Assembly: GCA_012744445.1 (NCBI GenBank)
Contig: JAAYBZ010000036.1
Span: 1 to 39,658 of the forward strand
Direction of reading: 5' to 3'
DNA length: 39,658 nucleotides
Source of the DNA: Myxococcales bacterium
GTDB taxonomy: Bacteria > Myxococcota_A > Polyangia > Polyangiales > Houyiibacteriaceae
Position 1 is the first letter of the stretch. The number at the start of each line of letters is the position of its first letter. A program made the translations under genes and the position numbers. Shown here piece by piece: positions 8,006 to 17,406 of the stretch. Under the pieces are notes generated by a model. That model saw nothing but the letters and a program-made list of their open reading frames with translations. It was not told where the DNA came from and ran no database searches.

Positions 8006-9460
8006 ATGAGTGAGAAGCCCTGGGGCGGAAGGTTCGAAGAGGAGCTCGACGCCGTCGCCCTCCGATTCAGCGCGAGCGTCGACGTCGACAAGCGGCTCTA
8101 CGCCCAAGACATCCGCGGCTCCATCGCGCACGTCCGGATGCTCGCGGCCCGCGGCATCGTGACGCGCGAGGAGGCCGAGGCCATCGAGCGCGGCCTCCTC
8201 GACGTGAAGGCCGAGATCGAAGCCGGCCGCTTCGAGTGGCGCGACGACCGTGAAGACGTCCACATGAACGTGGAGAGCGCCCTCACCGAGGCCATCGGCC
8301 CCGTGGGCGGCAAGCTCCACACGGCGCGCAGCCGCAACGATCAGGTGGCGACCGACATGCGCCTTTGGACGCGCGACGCCATCGACGCGACCGTCGGCCG
8401 CCTCGATCGGCTCGTGGGCGTGCTCCTCATCCGAGCGAGCGGCACGGTCTCGGTGCTGATGCCCGGCTACACGCACCTGCAGCGCGCGCAGCCCATCCGC
8501 CTCGCCCACCACCTCCTCGCGTGGGTCGAGGGCCTCGAGCGCGATCGCAGCCGCCTCCTCGACGCGCGCGAGCGCCTCAACGAGTCGCCGCTCGGCTCGG
8601 CGGCGCTCGCCTCCACCACCTTCCCGCTCGACCGCGCGCAGACCGCGCGCGAGCTCGGCTTCCGCCGCCCGATGCGCAACTCCATCGACGCGACGGCGGA
8701 TCGCGACTTCCTCCTCGAGGTGCTCTCGGCGCTCTCCATCGCGGCCGTGCACCTCAGCCGCATCGCCGAGGAGCTCGTGCTCTGGTCGAGCCAGGAGTTC
8801 GGCTTCGTCGAGATGAGCGACGCCTTCACGACGGGCTCGTCGATCATGCCGCAGAAGAAGAACCCCGACATGGCCGAGCTCGTGCGCGGCAAGACGGGCC
8901 GCGTGATCGGCGATCTCGTCACGCTCCTCGTGACGCTCAAAGGCCTGCCGCTCGCCTACAACCGCGACCTCCAAGAGGACAAGCCGCCCGTCTTCGACGC
9001 CTTCGACACGGTCGACGACTGCCTCGACGTGCTCACGGGCGCCATCGCCACGGCGAGCTTCCGCGAGGAGAAGATGCGCGCGGCGCTCCGCGAGGGCTTC
9101 CTCGACGCCACCGAGGTGGCCGACTGGCTCGCCGCGCACGGCATCCCCTTCCGCGAGGCGCACCACGTCGCGGGCCGCCTCGTGGGGCGCGCGGTGGCGG
9201 AGGGCAAGGTCCTCTCCGACTTCACGCTCGACGAGCTCCGCGAGGAGCACCCCGCCTTCGACGAGAGCATCTTCGCCGCGCTCGACATGGAGACGGCGGT
9301 CGAGCGCCGCAACCTCCCCGGGGGCCCGGCGCGAGCCCAGGTGGAGGCCGCGATCCGCGAGATCCGCGGCGAGCTCGAGGCGCGCGGCGTCGATCTCGAC
9401 GCGCTCTCGAAGGAGACGGGCGCACGCCCGGTGGTGCGCGTCACGAAGGAGCCCGCCTGA
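8006..9460 (+). CDS. argH: Argininosuccinate lyase
   Basis: A 484-aa cytosolic enzyme that splits argininosuccinate into arginine and fumarate, the last step of arginine synthesis. It begins with the typical KPWGGRF. It contains EDVHMNVESAL, the KLHTARSRNDQVATD motif, and the fumarase/aspartase signature GSSIMPQKKNPD at 277-288. The length is about 20 residues above the usual 460, mostly at the C-terminus. The ATG at 8006 is preceded by GGAG. The stop at 9458-9460 directly abuts the lysA start codon, so the two are almost certainly translated from one mRNA. Confidence 0.97.
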   Translation: MSEKPWGGRFEEELDAVALRFSASVDVDKRLYAQDIRGSIAHVRMLAARGIVTREEAEAIERGLLDVKAEIEAGRFEWRDDREDVHMNVESALTEAIGPVGGKLHTARSRNDQVATDMRLWTRDAIDATVGRLDRLVGVLLIRASGTVSVLMPGYTHLQRAQPIRLAHHLLAWVEGLERDRSRLLDARERLNESPLGSAALASTTFPLDRAQTARELGFRRPMRNSIDATADRDFLLEVLSALSIAAVHLSRIAEELVLWSSQEFGFVEMSDAFTTGSSIMPQKKNPDMAELVRGKTGRVIGDLVTLLVTLKGLPLAYNRDLQEDKPPVFDAFDTVDDCLDVLTGAIATASFREEKMRAALREGFLDATEVADWLAAHGIPFREAHHVAGRLVGRAVAEGKVLSDFTLDELREEHPAFDESIFAALDMETAVERRNLPGGPARAQVEAAIREIRGELEARGVDLDALSKETGARPVVRVTKEPA

Positions 9461-10741
9461 ATGTCCGGCATCCCTGCTTCCGAGAGCTTCGTCCACGTGG
9501 ACGGTGAGCTCCGCTGCGACGGCGTCTCGCTCGCCGAGCTCGCCGACTCCTACGGGACGCCGGCCTACGTCTACTCCTCCCGCGTGATCGAGCGCGCCTA
9601 CCGCGAGATCGACCAGGCCCTCGCCTTCACGCCGCACCTCATCGCCTACGCGGTCAAGGCCAACGGCAACCTCGCGGTGCTCCGCACGCTCGCGCGACTC
9701 GGCTCGGGCGCGGACATCGTCTCGGGTGGCGAGCTCGCCCGCGCGCTCGAGGCCGGCATCCCGCCGTCGCGCATCGTCTACTCGGGCGTGGGCAAGACGC
9801 CCGCCGAGATCGCCGAGGCCCTCCTGGTGGGGATCCGCTCGATCCACGTGGAGAGCGAGCCCGAGCTCGAGGTGGTCGAAGCGGTGGCGCGCGAGCTCGG
9901 CAAGACCGCCAAGGTCTCGCTCCGCGTCAACCCCGACGTCGATCCGCAGACGCACCCCTACATCGCCACGGGCCTCCACTCGACCAAGTTCGGCATCGAG
10001 ATCGACGTCGCGCGGCGGCTCATCCCCAAGCTCGTCGAGAGCCCGCACCTCGCGCTCGAGGGCCTCGCGATGCACATCGGCTCGCAGCTCGGCTCTCCCG
10101 CGCCGCTCGAAGAGGCCGTGACGCTCCTCGGGCGCTTCGCCCTCGAGGCGATGGAAGCGGGCGCGCCGCTCGAGAGCCTCGACGTGGGCGGCGGCTGGTC
10201 GCTCAACTACGGCCACGAGGCGCAGCCCTACCCGCCCGCGTCCGCCTTCGGCGAAGCGATCCGGCGCGGCCTCGAAGCCTCGGGCGTGGCCTCGCGCGGG
10301 CTCACCATCGTCACCGAGCCCGGCCGCTACCTCGTGGGCGACGCCGGTGTGCTGCTCACGCGCGTCCTCTACGTGAAGGACGGCCCAAAGAAGCGCTTCG
10401 TGATCGTCGACGCCGCGATGACCGAGCTCATCCGCCCGTCACTCTACGGCGCGTACCACGCCATCGTCCCCGTCGTCCCCCGTAAGGGTGAGGCGCGGGT
10501 GGTCGACGTGGTGGGCCCGGTTTGTGAGTCCGGTGACTTCCTCGCCAAGGATCGGCTCCTCGGCGAGGTGAAACAGGGCGATCTCCTCGCGATCCGCGGC
10601 GCGGGTGCGTACGCTAGGGAGATGGCGAGCATGTACAATGCCCGCCTCCCCGCCCCCGAGATCCTCGTCGTGGACGGACGCGCCAAGCTCGTCCGCAAAC
10701 GCCCCGGGATCGAAGCGCTGTGGGCGCACGAGATCGACTGA
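9461..10741 (+). CDS. lysA: Diaminopimelate decarboxylase
   Basis: A 426-aa PLP enzyme of the alanine racemase-like fold that decarboxylates meso-diaminopimelate to lysine. The PLP lysine is K66 in YAVKANGN. The GGGWS phosphate-binding loop, the EPGRYLV segment and the late VCESGDFLAKDR motif (the Cys contributed across the dimer) are all visible. The ATG abuts the argH stop, and the stop abuts the next ATG at 10742, so argH, lysA and the CoA-binding gene form one tightly packed operon. dapB, an earlier step of the pathway, is elsewhere in the window at 22457. Confidence 0.97.
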   Translation: MSGIPASESFVHVDGELRCDGVSLAELADSYGTPAYVYSSRVIERAYREIDQALAFTPHLIAYAVKANGNLAVLRTLARLGSGADIVSGGELARALEAGIPPSRIVYSGVGKTPAEIAEALLVGIRSIHVESEPELEVVEAVARELGKTAKVSLRVNPDVDPQTHPYIATGLHSTKFGIEIDVARRLIPKLVESPHLALEGLAMHIGSQLGSPAPLEEAVTLLGRFALEAMEAGAPLESLDVGGGWSLNYGHEAQPYPPASAFGEAIRRGLEASGVASRGLTIVTEPGRYLVGDAGVLLTRVLYVKDGPKKRFVIVDAAMTELIRPSLYGAYHAIVPVVPRKGEARVVDVVGPVCESGDFLAKDRLLGEVKQGDLLAIRGAGAYAREMASMYNARLPAPEILVVDGRAKLVRKRPGIEALWAHEID

Positions 10742-11182
10742 ATGGATTATCGCGACTTCATCATCGAGGACCCGGGCCAGATCGCGGCGATCGCCGAGTC
10801 GGCGCGCCGCGTGGCCGTGCTGGGCATCAAGCCGGAGACGCACCGGAGCCAGCCGGCCTATTACGTGCCCGCCTACCTCGCCGGCGTGGGCATCGAGATC
10901 ATCCCCATCCCGGTGTACTACCCGCACGTCACGGAGATCCTCGGCTTCCCCGTCGTGCGTGACCTCCGCTCCATCCGCGGACGCGTCGACATCGTCGACG
11001 TCTTCCGCAAGCCCGAGGATCTCGAGGACCACCTCGACGATCTCATCGCGCTCAAGCCCGACACGGTCTGGCTCCAGAGCGGCATCCGCAACGACGAGTT
11101 CGCCGAGAAGCTCGCGCGCGCCGGCATCCAGGTGGTGCAGGACCGTTGCCTCATGGTCGAGCACCGGCACTCGCAGTTCTGA
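10742..11182 (+). CDS. CoA-binding domain protein (YccU-like)
   Basis: A 146-aa single-domain protein with a Rossmann-type CoA-binding fold. The opening strand AVLGIKPE, the central IIPIPVYY segment, VDIVDVFRKPE and VWLQSGIRNDE follow the family order, ending with VVQDRCLMVEH. The ligand is presumed to be CoA or an acyl-CoA, and no partner is evident. It starts immediately after the lysA stop and is the last gene of the argH-lysA operon. Only 3 bp separate it from the convergent lipoprotein gene. Confidence 0.85.
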   Translation: MDYRDFIIEDPGQIAAIAESARRVAVLGIKPETHRSQPAYYVPAYLAGVGIEIIPIPVYYPHVTEILGFPVVRDLRSIRGRVDIVDVFRKPEDLEDHLDDLIALKPDTVWLQSGIRNDEFAEKLARAGIQVVQDRCLMVEHRHSQF

Positions 11183-11185
11183 GCC

Positions 11186-11596
11186 CTAGAGGCAGGCCTC
11201 CTCGGGCTTGGTGATCGTCCACTCGTGGGTGTGATCCTGGTCCGTCGTCTCGATCACGACGGTCTCCCCCGCGGCGAGCTGTGCGAGCTGCTCGCCCGTA
11301 AGGGTGATCTCGTGGGTGTGGTCGAGGTTCTCCGAGCTGGTGTACGTGACCCCGTCCTCGCCCAGGTCCGCGCAGCGGATCTCCACGGTGTGCGAGTGCG
11401 GATCCGTCGTGCTCCCCTCAAAGGTGTCGTCGGCGGTCGACGAATCGTCGGTCGCGTCCGCGCTCGCGTCGACGGTCGCGTCCTCGCTCGCGTCGACGCC
11501 GGAGTCCTCACGCGGGCCGTCGTCGTCTCCGCACGAAACGAGCGTGATCGAAAGGGCCGCGGCCATTCCCATCGTGATGAAGCTTCGCCTGTCCAT
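11186..11596 (-). CDS. Acidic lipoprotein with three HxH motifs
   Basis: A 136-aa secreted lipoprotein. The N-terminus DRRSFIT resembles a twin-arginine signal, and the lipobox LVSC places the lipidated Cys at residue 22. A linker of about 45 residues made of Asp, Ser, Ala and Thr follows. The C-terminal half carries PHSHTVEI, DHTHEITL and DHTHEWTI, three H-x-H pairs on predicted beta strands, plus two cysteines (IRCADL and EACL). The His pairs suggest metal binding, but this is inference. A strong AGGAGG precedes the ATG. The gene lies 53 bp after gatB on the same strand. No close family is recognised. Confidence 0.75.
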   Translation of the reverse strand: MDRRSFITMGMAAALSITLVSCGDDDGPREDSGVDASEDATVDASADATDDSSTADDTFEGSTTDPHSHTVEIRCADLGEDGVTYTSSENLDHTHEITLTGEQLAQLAAGETVVIETTDQDHTHEWTITKPEEACL

Positions 11597-11649
11597 CCCG
11601 TTCCTCCTGGAGCGGGGCTGAACGGCGAAACCGGCCGCGGCCGTAGTCC

Positions 11650-13089
11650 CTATCCGAGGAGGCGTCGGAGGATTTCCTGCACCGCCTTGGGATCGGCCTG
11701 ACCCTTCGTGGCCTTCATGACCTGCCCCACGAAGAAGCCGAACACGGCCTGCTTTCCGCCGCGGTACTGCTCGACCTGCGCGGGGTTCGCGTCGAGGACC
11801 TTCTGGATCTCGGCCTCGAGGGCGGCGGTGTCGGTGACGGCCGCGAGCCCCTTCGACTCGACGATGGACTCGGCCGACGCCCCGGTCTCGACCATCTCGG
11901 CGAAGACCTGCTTGGCGATCTTGCCGTTGATGGAGCCCTTCTCGACCAGCGCGAGGAGGCCGGCGAGCGCCTCGGCCTTCACCGGGAACGTGGCCTCGAG
12001 GCCCCGCGTCTCGACGAAACGGAGCACCTCGCTCTGGATGAAGTTGGCGACCTTCTTGCCGAGCTTCTCGTCGCCGAGGGCGGCGAGGGTCGCCTCGAAG
12101 AACCGCGCGATCTCCGGGTGGCCGGTGAGGACGCCGGCGTCGTAGGGCGTGAGGCCGAGCTGCTCGACGTAGCGCGCGCGCTTCGCGTCGGGGAGCTCGG
12201 GGAGCGAGGCGCGGATCGACTCGATGCGCTCCTCGGAGACGCGGATGGGCGGGAGATCCGGGCAGGGGAAGTAGCGGTAGTCGTGCGCCTCTTCCTTGCT
12301 GCGCATCGTCACCGTCTTCTGCTGCGCCTCGTTCCAGGTGCGCGTCTCCTGCACGATCTTGCCGCCGCTCGAGACCACCGCCTCCTGCCGCGCGATCTCG
12401 TACTCGATGGCCTTGCGCACGAACTTGAAGCTGTTGATGTTCTTGAGCTCGGTGCGCGTGCCGAACTCCTCCTGCCCCACGGGGCGGATCGAGACGTTCG
12501 CGTCGCAGCGGAAGGAGCCCTCCTCGAGGTTTCCGTCGTTCACCCCGATGAACATCAGGATGTCGCGGAGCTTCTTGAGGTAGGCTTCGGCCTCGGCGGC
12601 GCTGCGGAGATCGGGCTCGCTGACGATCTCGAGGAGCGGCGTGCCCGCGCGGTTGTAGTCCACGACCGTGTGGAGGCCGCCGCCCTCGCCGTGGACGTTC
12701 TTCGCGGCGTCCTCTTCGAGGTGCGCGCGCGTGATGCCGATGCGCTTCTCGACGCCGTCCACCTCGATCACCAGCTCGCCGTGCTCGTCGATGGGCTCGT
12801 CGTACTGCGAGGTCTGGTAGTTCTTGGAGAGGTCCGGGTAGAAGTAGTTCTTCCGCGCGAAGCGGCTCGTCGTGCGCACCTTGCAGCCGAGCGCGAGGCC
12901 GGCGCGGATCGCGAGCTCGATGGCCTTCTCGTTGGGCACGGGGAGCGCGCCCGGGAGCCCGAGGCAGACCGGACAGACGTGCGTGTTGGGCTCGGCGCCG
13001 TATTCGGCCGAGCAGCCGCAGAAGAGCTTGGTACGGGTGAGGAGCTGCGCGTGGACCTCGAGCCCGATGACGGCTTCGTAGGTGGTCAT
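11650..13089 (-). CDS. gatB: Asp-tRNA(Asn)/Glu-tRNA(Gln) amidotransferase subunit B
   Basis: A 479-aa tRNA-binding kinase subunit of GatCAB, which phosphorylates the misacylated Glu or Asp before amidation. The N-terminus reads [15 protein letters not shown], followed by the Cys cluster CGC...CPVCLGLPG. The [18 protein letters not shown] signature comes next, and a YqeY-like helical tail ends the protein. ATG at 13089 overlaps the gatA stop as ATGA, which shows translational coupling. The gene order is gatC-gatA-gatB. Confidence 0.97.
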   Translation of the reverse strand: MTTYEAVIGLEVHAQLLTRTKLFCGCSAEYGAEPNTHVCPVCLGLPGALPVPNEKAIELAIRAGLALGCKVRTTSRFARKNYFYPDLSKNYQTSQYDEPIDEHGELVIEVDGVEKRIGITRAHLEEDAAKNVHGEGGGLHTVVDYNRAGTPLLEIVSEPDLRSAAEAEAYLKKLRDILMFIGVNDGNLEEGSFRCDANVSIRPVGQEEFGTRTELKNINSFKFVRKAIEYEIARQEAVVSSGGKIVQETRTWNEAQQKTVTMRSKEEAHDYRYFPCPDLPPIRVSEERIESIRASLPELPDAKRARYVEQLGLTPYDAGVLTGHPEIARFFEATLAALGDEKLGKKVANFIQSEVLRFVETRGLEATFPVKAEALAGLLALVEKGSINGKIAKQVFAEMVETGASAESIVESKGLAAVTDTAALEAEIQKVLDANPAQVEQYRGGKQAVFGFFVGQVMKATKGQADPKAVQEILRRLLG

Positions 13090-14561
13090 GCCTTGTCTCC
13101 CAGGAACGCGCGGGCCTCGTGCTCGCCGAGCCCGAGCCGCGCCTCGATGGCGGCCGAGGCGCGGAAGAGCGTGGCCTCGTCGAAGGGACGCCCCGTGAGC
13201 TGCACGCCGACGGGGAGGCCGCCCTTGGTGAGCCCGCAGGGGGTGGAGAACGCCGGGAGCCCCGCGAGGCTCGGCGGCAGCGTGAAGATGTCGGCGAGGT
13301 ACATGGCGAGCGGATCGTGCGTCCGCGCGCCGAACTCGAAGGCCGGCGTGGGCGTCGTGGGCGAGAGCACCACGTCGCAGACCTCGAACGCGGCGTCGTA
13401 GTCGCGCCGGATGAGCGTCCGCACCTTCTGCGCCTTGAGGTAGAAGGCGTCGTAGTAGCCCGCCGAGAGCGCGTAGGTGCCGAGCATGATGCGGCGCTTC
13501 ACCTCGGGGCCGAAGCCCTGGGCGCGCGTCTCCTCCACCATCTCGACGAGGTCGTCGCGCGAGACGCGGAGGCCGTAGCGGACGCCGTCGAAGCGCGCGA
13601 GGTTGCTCGAGGCCTCGGCCGTGGCGACGAGGTAGTAGACCGAGACGGCGTACTTGGCGTGCGGGAGCTCGACGTCGACGAGGGTCGCGCCGGCGTCGCG
13701 GAGCGCGTCGAGGGTGGCGTCCATGGCGGCGCGCACCTCGGCGTCCTCGACGGCCTCGACCTGGCTGCGGACGACGCCCACGCGGAGACCCTTGGCGGGC
13801 TCGTCGCACGCGGCCTCGTATCGCGGGACCTCGCGCTCGAGCGAGGTGGCGTCACGCGGATCGTGCCCGGCGATCACCTCCATGAGGCGCGCGGCGTCGC
13901 GCACGCTCTTGGTGAAGGGGCCGACCTGATCGAGCGACGAGGCGAAGGCGATGAGGCCGTAGCGGCTCACGCGCCCGTAGGTGGGCTTCACCGCCGTGAC
14001 CCCGCAGAAGGCGCCGGGCTGACGCACCGAGCCGCCCGTGTCGCTGCCGAGGGAGGCCTGGCTGAGCCCGGCCGCCACCGCCGCCGCGCTTCCGCCGCTC
14101 GAGCCGCCAGGGACGCGCGAGAGGTCCCAGGGGTTCTTCACGGGCCCGAAGGCGGAGTTCTCGGTGGACGAGCCCATGGCGAACTCGTCGAGGTTGGTCT
14201 TGCCCACGAGCACGGCGCCGGCCGCGCGGAGGCGCTCCACGGAGTCGGCGTCGTAAGGCGGCCGCCAGCCCTCGAGGATCTTCGACGCGCACGAGGTGGG
14301 GACGCCGCGCGTGCAGAGGTTGTCCTTGATGGCGATGGTCACGCCGGCGAGCGGCCCGAGGGGCTCGCCCTTGGCCCTCGCCTCGTCGACGCGGCGGGCG
14401 GCCTCGAGGGCGCCTTCGCGATCGACGTAGAGAAACGCGTTGAGCGCGCCGTCGTGGCGCTCGATGCGCGCGAGGCTCTCCTCGCAGACCTCGACCGCCG
14501 TGCGCTCGCCCTTTCGGACGGCCTCGGCCGTCTGGACGACGATGGAACGCGGGGCGCTCAT
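13086..14561 (-). CDS. gatA: Asp-tRNA(Asn)/Glu-tRNA(Gln) amidotransferase subunit A
   Basis: A 491-aa amidase-signature subunit that releases ammonia from glutamine for transamidation. The catalytic triad is visible as K79 (AIKDNL), S154 ([10 protein letters not shown]) and S178 ([11 protein letters not shown]), at the same positions as in characterised GatA proteins. It overlaps gatC by 4 bp upstream and gatB by 4 bp downstream. The presence of GatCAB implies that Gln-tRNA and/or Asn-tRNA is made indirectly in this organism. Confidence 0.97.
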   Translation of the reverse strand: MSAPRSIVVQTAEAVRKGERTAVEVCEESLARIERHDGALNAFLYVDREGALEAARRVDEARAKGEPLGPLAGVTIAIKDNLCTRGVPTSCASKILEGWRPPYDADSVERLRAAGAVLVGKTNLDEFAMGSSTENSAFGPVKNPWDLSRVPGGSSGGSAAAVAAGLSQASLGSDTGGSVRQPGAFCGVTAVKPTYGRVSRYGLIAFASSLDQVGPFTKSVRDAARLMEVIAGHDPRDATSLEREVPRYEAACDEPAKGLRVGVVRSQVEAVEDAEVRAAMDATLDALRDAGATLVDVELPHAKYAVSVYYLVATAEASSNLARFDGVRYGLRVSRDDLVEMVEETRAQGFGPEVKRRIMLGTYALSAGYYDAFYLKAQKVRTLIRRDYDAAFEVCDVVLSPTTPTPAFEFGARTHDPLAMYLADIFTLPPSLAGLPAFSTPCGLTKGGLPVGVQLTGRPFDEATLFRASAAIEARLGLGEHEARAFLGDKA

Positions 14562-14863
14562 CCCTCACCTCCGAGCACCTTGGGGACGGCGAACCCGCCC
14601 GCGATCTCGAGCGGCGCACCGGCGAGCGCCTCCTCGCGCGAGAGCCCCTCGCGGACGGCATCCTCGCGGAAGGGCGAGTCGAGCGGGATGGCGTGCGACG
14701 TGGGCGGGACCTCGGAGACGTCGAGCGCGTTCAGCTCGTCCATGTGATCGAGCACGTGGGAGAGCTGGCTCGCGAGCGCGCTGGCCTCTTCGTCGGTGAC
14801 GCGGAGGCGTGCGAGGCGGGCCACGTGGCGCACGACGTCGACGCTGATCTTGGGTTCACTCAT
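14558..14863 (-). CDS. gatC: Asp-tRNA(Asn)/Glu-tRNA(Gln) amidotransferase subunit C
   Basis: A 101-aa small subunit that wraps around and stabilises the GatA-GatB pair. Family features are [19 protein letters not shown] near the start, the [15 protein letters not shown] helix, and a C-terminal [16 protein letters not shown] segment. It is the first gene of the gatCAB operon and is divergent from the crotonase gene across only 37 bp, so the promoters of both must lie in or overlap that gap. Confidence 0.93.
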   Translation of the reverse strand: MSEPKISVDVVRHVARLARLRVTDEEASALASQLSHVLDHMDELNALDVSEVPPTSHAIPLDSPFREDAVREGLSREEALAGAPLEIAGGFAVPKVLGGEG

Positions 14864-14900
14864 CTGGCCGCGAACGGTAGCAGATAGTTAGTCTGCGCCC

Positions 14901-15644
14901 ATGAGCGTACGCATCGAGAAGGACGGGGTGGTCACCACGGTGGTGCTGAGCCGCCCCGAACGGCGGAACGCCGTGGACCGGGAGACGGCGGAGGCCCTCG
15001 CCGAGGCGATCCGCGCCTTCGAGGCCGACGAGGAGGCCCACGTGGCCGTGCTCTACGGGGATCACGGCACGTTCTGCGCCGGCGCCGATCTGAAGGCCAT
15101 CGCCGAAGGCCGCGGAAACAGGCTCGAATTCGACGGGGACGCGCCGATGGGGCCGACGCGCATGGTCCCGAAGAAGCCGGTCATCGCCGCCATCGCGGGT
15201 CACGCCGTGGCGGGCGGGCTCGAGCTCGCCCTCTTCTGCGACCTCCGCGTGGCCGAGGAGAGCGCGATCCTCGGGGTGTACTGCCGGCGCTTCGGCGTGC
15301 CGCTGATCGACGGGGGCACGGTCCGCCTTCCGCGCATCGTGGGGCTCGGCCGCGCGCTCGATCTCATCCTCACCGGGCGCGGCGTGGACGCCCGCGAGGC
15401 GCTCGCGATGGGCCTCGTCGACCGCGTGGTCCCCAACGGGAAGGCGCGTGAGGAGGCCGAGGCGCTCGCGCGGCACATCGCCTCCTTCCCGCCCACGTGC
15501 ATGCGGAACGATCGCCTCTCGACCTACGAGTCGCTCGACCTCTCCTTCGAGGAGGCCATGCGCAACGAGTTCCGACGCGGCCGCGAGGCGCTCGCGCGCG
15601 AGGCGCTCGACGGGGCCGCCCGCTTCACGCGCAAGGCGTTCTGA
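14901..15644 (+). CDS. Enoyl-CoA hydratase/isomerase family protein
   Basis: A 247-aa crotonase-fold protein acting on an acyl-CoA thioester. The oxyanion-hole motif GTFCAGADLKAIAEG and the helix AGGLELALFCDLRVAEE are clear. The first catalytic Glu of true hydratases is present in GGLE. The second, normally in a GQPE-like motif, is replaced here within GVYCRRFGVP. A plain enoyl-CoA hydratase activity is therefore doubtful, and an isomerase or other crotonase reaction is more likely. The stop codon TGA is directly joined to the convergent neighbour's stop as TGATCA. Confidence 0.85.
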   Translation: MSVRIEKDGVVTTVVLSRPERRNAVDRETAEALAEAIRAFEADEEAHVAVLYGDHGTFCAGADLKAIAEGRGNRLEFDGDAPMGPTRMVPKKPVIAAIAGHAVAGGLELALFCDLRVAEESAILGVYCRRFGVPLIDGGTVRLPRIVGLGRALDLILTGRGVDAREALAMGLVDRVVPNGKAREEAEALARHIASFPPTCMRNDRLSTYESLDLSFEEAMRNEFRRGREALAREALDGAARFTRKAF

Positions 15645-16055
15645 TCAGGGCTTGGGGAGGCCCTGCGTGAGCAGCTTCTTCATGGCCTCGTGGACGAGGT
15701 TCACGGCCTTGAGCGGGCGGATCATCACCTTGAAGCGCTCGATCTTCCCGTCCGCGTTCCAGAAGATCATGTCGACGCCGTTGATGATCACCCCATCGAC
15801 CTCGGTCTCGAACTCGAGCACGGCCGACGTCTCGTTCCACCACTCGTTCGGGTAGCGGAACTTCCCGCCGGAGACGAGGAGGAAGCCCGCCGCGCGCAGG
15901 TACATCGCGGTGGCCGCCTTCCCCTGGGCCGGCGTGTGGAGGATGGGCGACTGGAAGCAGGCGTCGTCGGCGAGGAGATCGTCGAGGCCCGTGAAATCGC
16001 GCTTTTCGACGAGCTCGTGCCAGCGGGCGAGCGTTTCGGGGTATGGGCGCATCAT
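15645..16055 (-). CDS. SnoaL/NTF2-like protein
   Basis: A 136-aa single-domain protein with a SnoaL-like (NTF2) fold. It starts with a helix (YPETLARWHELVEKRD), continues with FTGLDDLLADDACFQSPI, and has alternating strands ending in IFWNADGKIERFKVMIRP. Such folds bind small hydrophobic ligands or act as ketosteroid-isomerase-like enzymes; the substrate is unknown. ATG at 16055 is chosen as the first Met of the domain; another follows at 16052. It is divergent from the desaturase gene and convergent with the crotonase gene, with no intergenic space on that side. Confidence 0.8.
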   Translation of the reverse strand: MMRPYPETLARWHELVEKRDFTGLDDLLADDACFQSPILHTPAQGKAATAMYLRAAGFLLVSGGKFRYPNEWWNETSAVLEFETEVDGVIINGVDMIFWNADGKIERFKVMIRPLKAVNLVHEAMKKLLTQGLPKP

Positions 16056-16137
16056 CCCGACATACCACGCCCCGTGCGCCCACGCCGATGCGCGATGGTG
16101 TGGACATCGAGGTCCGACCGGGTCCATCCTCGCGTCG

Positions 16138-17073
16138 ATGCTCCGCCGCAAGATCGATCTCTGGCCCCTCTCCACGCACGTCGCGTATTTCACGCTCCTC
16201 GTCCTCGCGTGGAACCACGGACGGTACGATTGGACGATGGCCGCGTACGTGGCGGGCATCTGCCTCACGGCCTTCCAGGGCGCGGTCCAGAACCACAACG
16301 CGATCCACTGCCCCGTCTTCACGAAGCGGTGGATGAACCGCGCCTATCAGGTGGTGCTCACGCTCATCTACGGCCACCCGAGCAGCTCCTACGTCCCGGG
16401 GCACAACCTCGGCCATCACAAGGCCACCGACACGCCCAAGGACGCGATGCGCACGAGCAAGGCGCGCTTCCGCCTCAACGTGCTCAACATCCTGCTCTTC
16501 ATCCTCATCGTGGCGAAGAGCGTGGCCTCCGCCGACTCGGCCTACGCCGCGGCGATGCGCAAGCGTCATCCCGTGTGGTTCCGTCAGCTCGCGATCGAGA
16601 TGACCACGCTGATCACCGTCTCGGCCGTGCTCCTCTACCTCGACTGGAAGCTCGCCCTGCTCCTCTGGTTCTTCCCGCATTTCTACGCGCAGTGGGGCAT
16701 CACGGGCATCAACCTGCTCCAGCACGACGGCTGCGACATCCAGAGCAAGTACAATCACTCGCGGAACTTCGTGGATCCGCTCTTGAACCTCCTCGCGTTC
16801 AACAACGGCTACCACACGATCCATCACATGAAGCCCGGGCTCCACTGGAGCCTCGCCAAGGAGGCGCACGATCGCGAGGTCGCGCCGCACATCCACCCGA
16901 ACCTCGTGCAGAAGAGCCTCTTCAAGTACCTCTTCATCACGTACGGGCTCAACAAACGCCTCGACTACCTCGGCAATCCCTATTTCCCGCCGCCCGATCC
17001 GCCCGACGAGAACTGGATCCCCGCGCCGGACGAGACGCCCGAGGACCTCGGCGCCGTCACGCTGGCGGCCTGA
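16138..17073 (+). CDS. Fatty acid desaturase family protein
   Basis: A 311-aa membrane-bound di-iron enzyme. Histidine clusters are H53xxxH57 (QNHNAIHCP), H89xxxH93H94 (GHNLGHHK) and H226xxH229H230 (YHTIHHMKPGLHW), spaced by membrane helices as in the desaturase/hydroxylase superfamily. It probably introduces a double bond or hydroxyl into a lipid acyl chain, but the exact substrate cannot be read from the sequence. ATG at 16138 is used because the upstream extension overlaps the divergent SnoaL-like gene and has no protein-like features. Its TGA is joined to the next gene's stop as TGATCA. Confidence 0.88.
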   Translation: MLRRKIDLWPLSTHVAYFTLLVLAWNHGRYDWTMAAYVAGICLTAFQGAVQNHNAIHCPVFTKRWMNRAYQVVLTLIYGHPSSSYVPGHNLGHHKATDTPKDAMRTSKARFRLNVLNILLFILIVAKSVASADSAYAAAMRKRHPVWFRQLAIEMTTLITVSAVLLYLDWKLALLLWFFPHFYAQWGITGINLLQHDGCDIQSKYNHSRNFVDPLLNLLAFNNGYHTIHHMKPGLHWSLAKEAHDREVAPHIHPNLVQKSLFKYLFITYGLNKRLDYLGNPYFPPPDPPDENWIPAPDETPEDLGAVTLAA

Positions 17074-17331
17074 TCAGGCGATCGCGCGGCGCCCTTCCCG
17101 CGTGATGCGGACGAGCGGCTCCCCATAGGTGCCGCGGAGCGTGGGGTGGACCTCGACGAGGCCGTCCTCGACGAGCGCGTCCACGTCGACGGGCGTCTCC
17201 TCGACGACGCCCTCGACCACCCCGGGGAGGAGGTGAGGCGCGTGATAGGCGCCGGGCCGCCCGTGATCGAGGAGCTTCAACTGCTCGAGCAGCATGGCGT
17301 GCGTCGGTTCGAGCGTGGGCGCGGGCCTCAT
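17074..17331 (-). CDS. Small winged-helix-like protein
   Basis: An 85-aa protein of unknown function. The predicted helices and the ending YGEPLVRITREGRRAI resemble the wing and last strand of a winged-helix DNA-binding domain, so a small regulator is possible. ATG at 17331 is supported by GGGAGGA six nt upstream. It is divergent from the TraB/GumN lipoprotein gene and convergent with the desaturase gene, with adjoining stop codons. The family is not recognised with certainty. Confidence 0.65.
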   Translation of the reverse strand: MRPAPTLEPTHAMLLEQLKLLDHGRPGAYHAPHLLPGVVEGVVEETPVDVDALVEDGLVEVHPTLRGTYGEPLVRITREGRRAIA

Positions 17332-17406
17332 CTTTCGTCCTCCCCTCGAAGGACACATGTAGGGCCGCCCGAAAGAACCGGAAGCCCGTGCATCCCGAGA
17401 TCGGGT

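Noticed and set aside
7998..8009. A three-codon reading frame overlapping the argH start (ATGACCCAATGA)
   Set aside because: Too short to judge and easily produced by chance next to an ATGA start.
6128..10216. A 1362-codon minus-strand open frame opposite the pseudo-ATPase, argH and lysA
   Set aside because: It lies antisense to well-recognised genes and has low-complexity Arg, Glu, Ala and Asp content without any motif.
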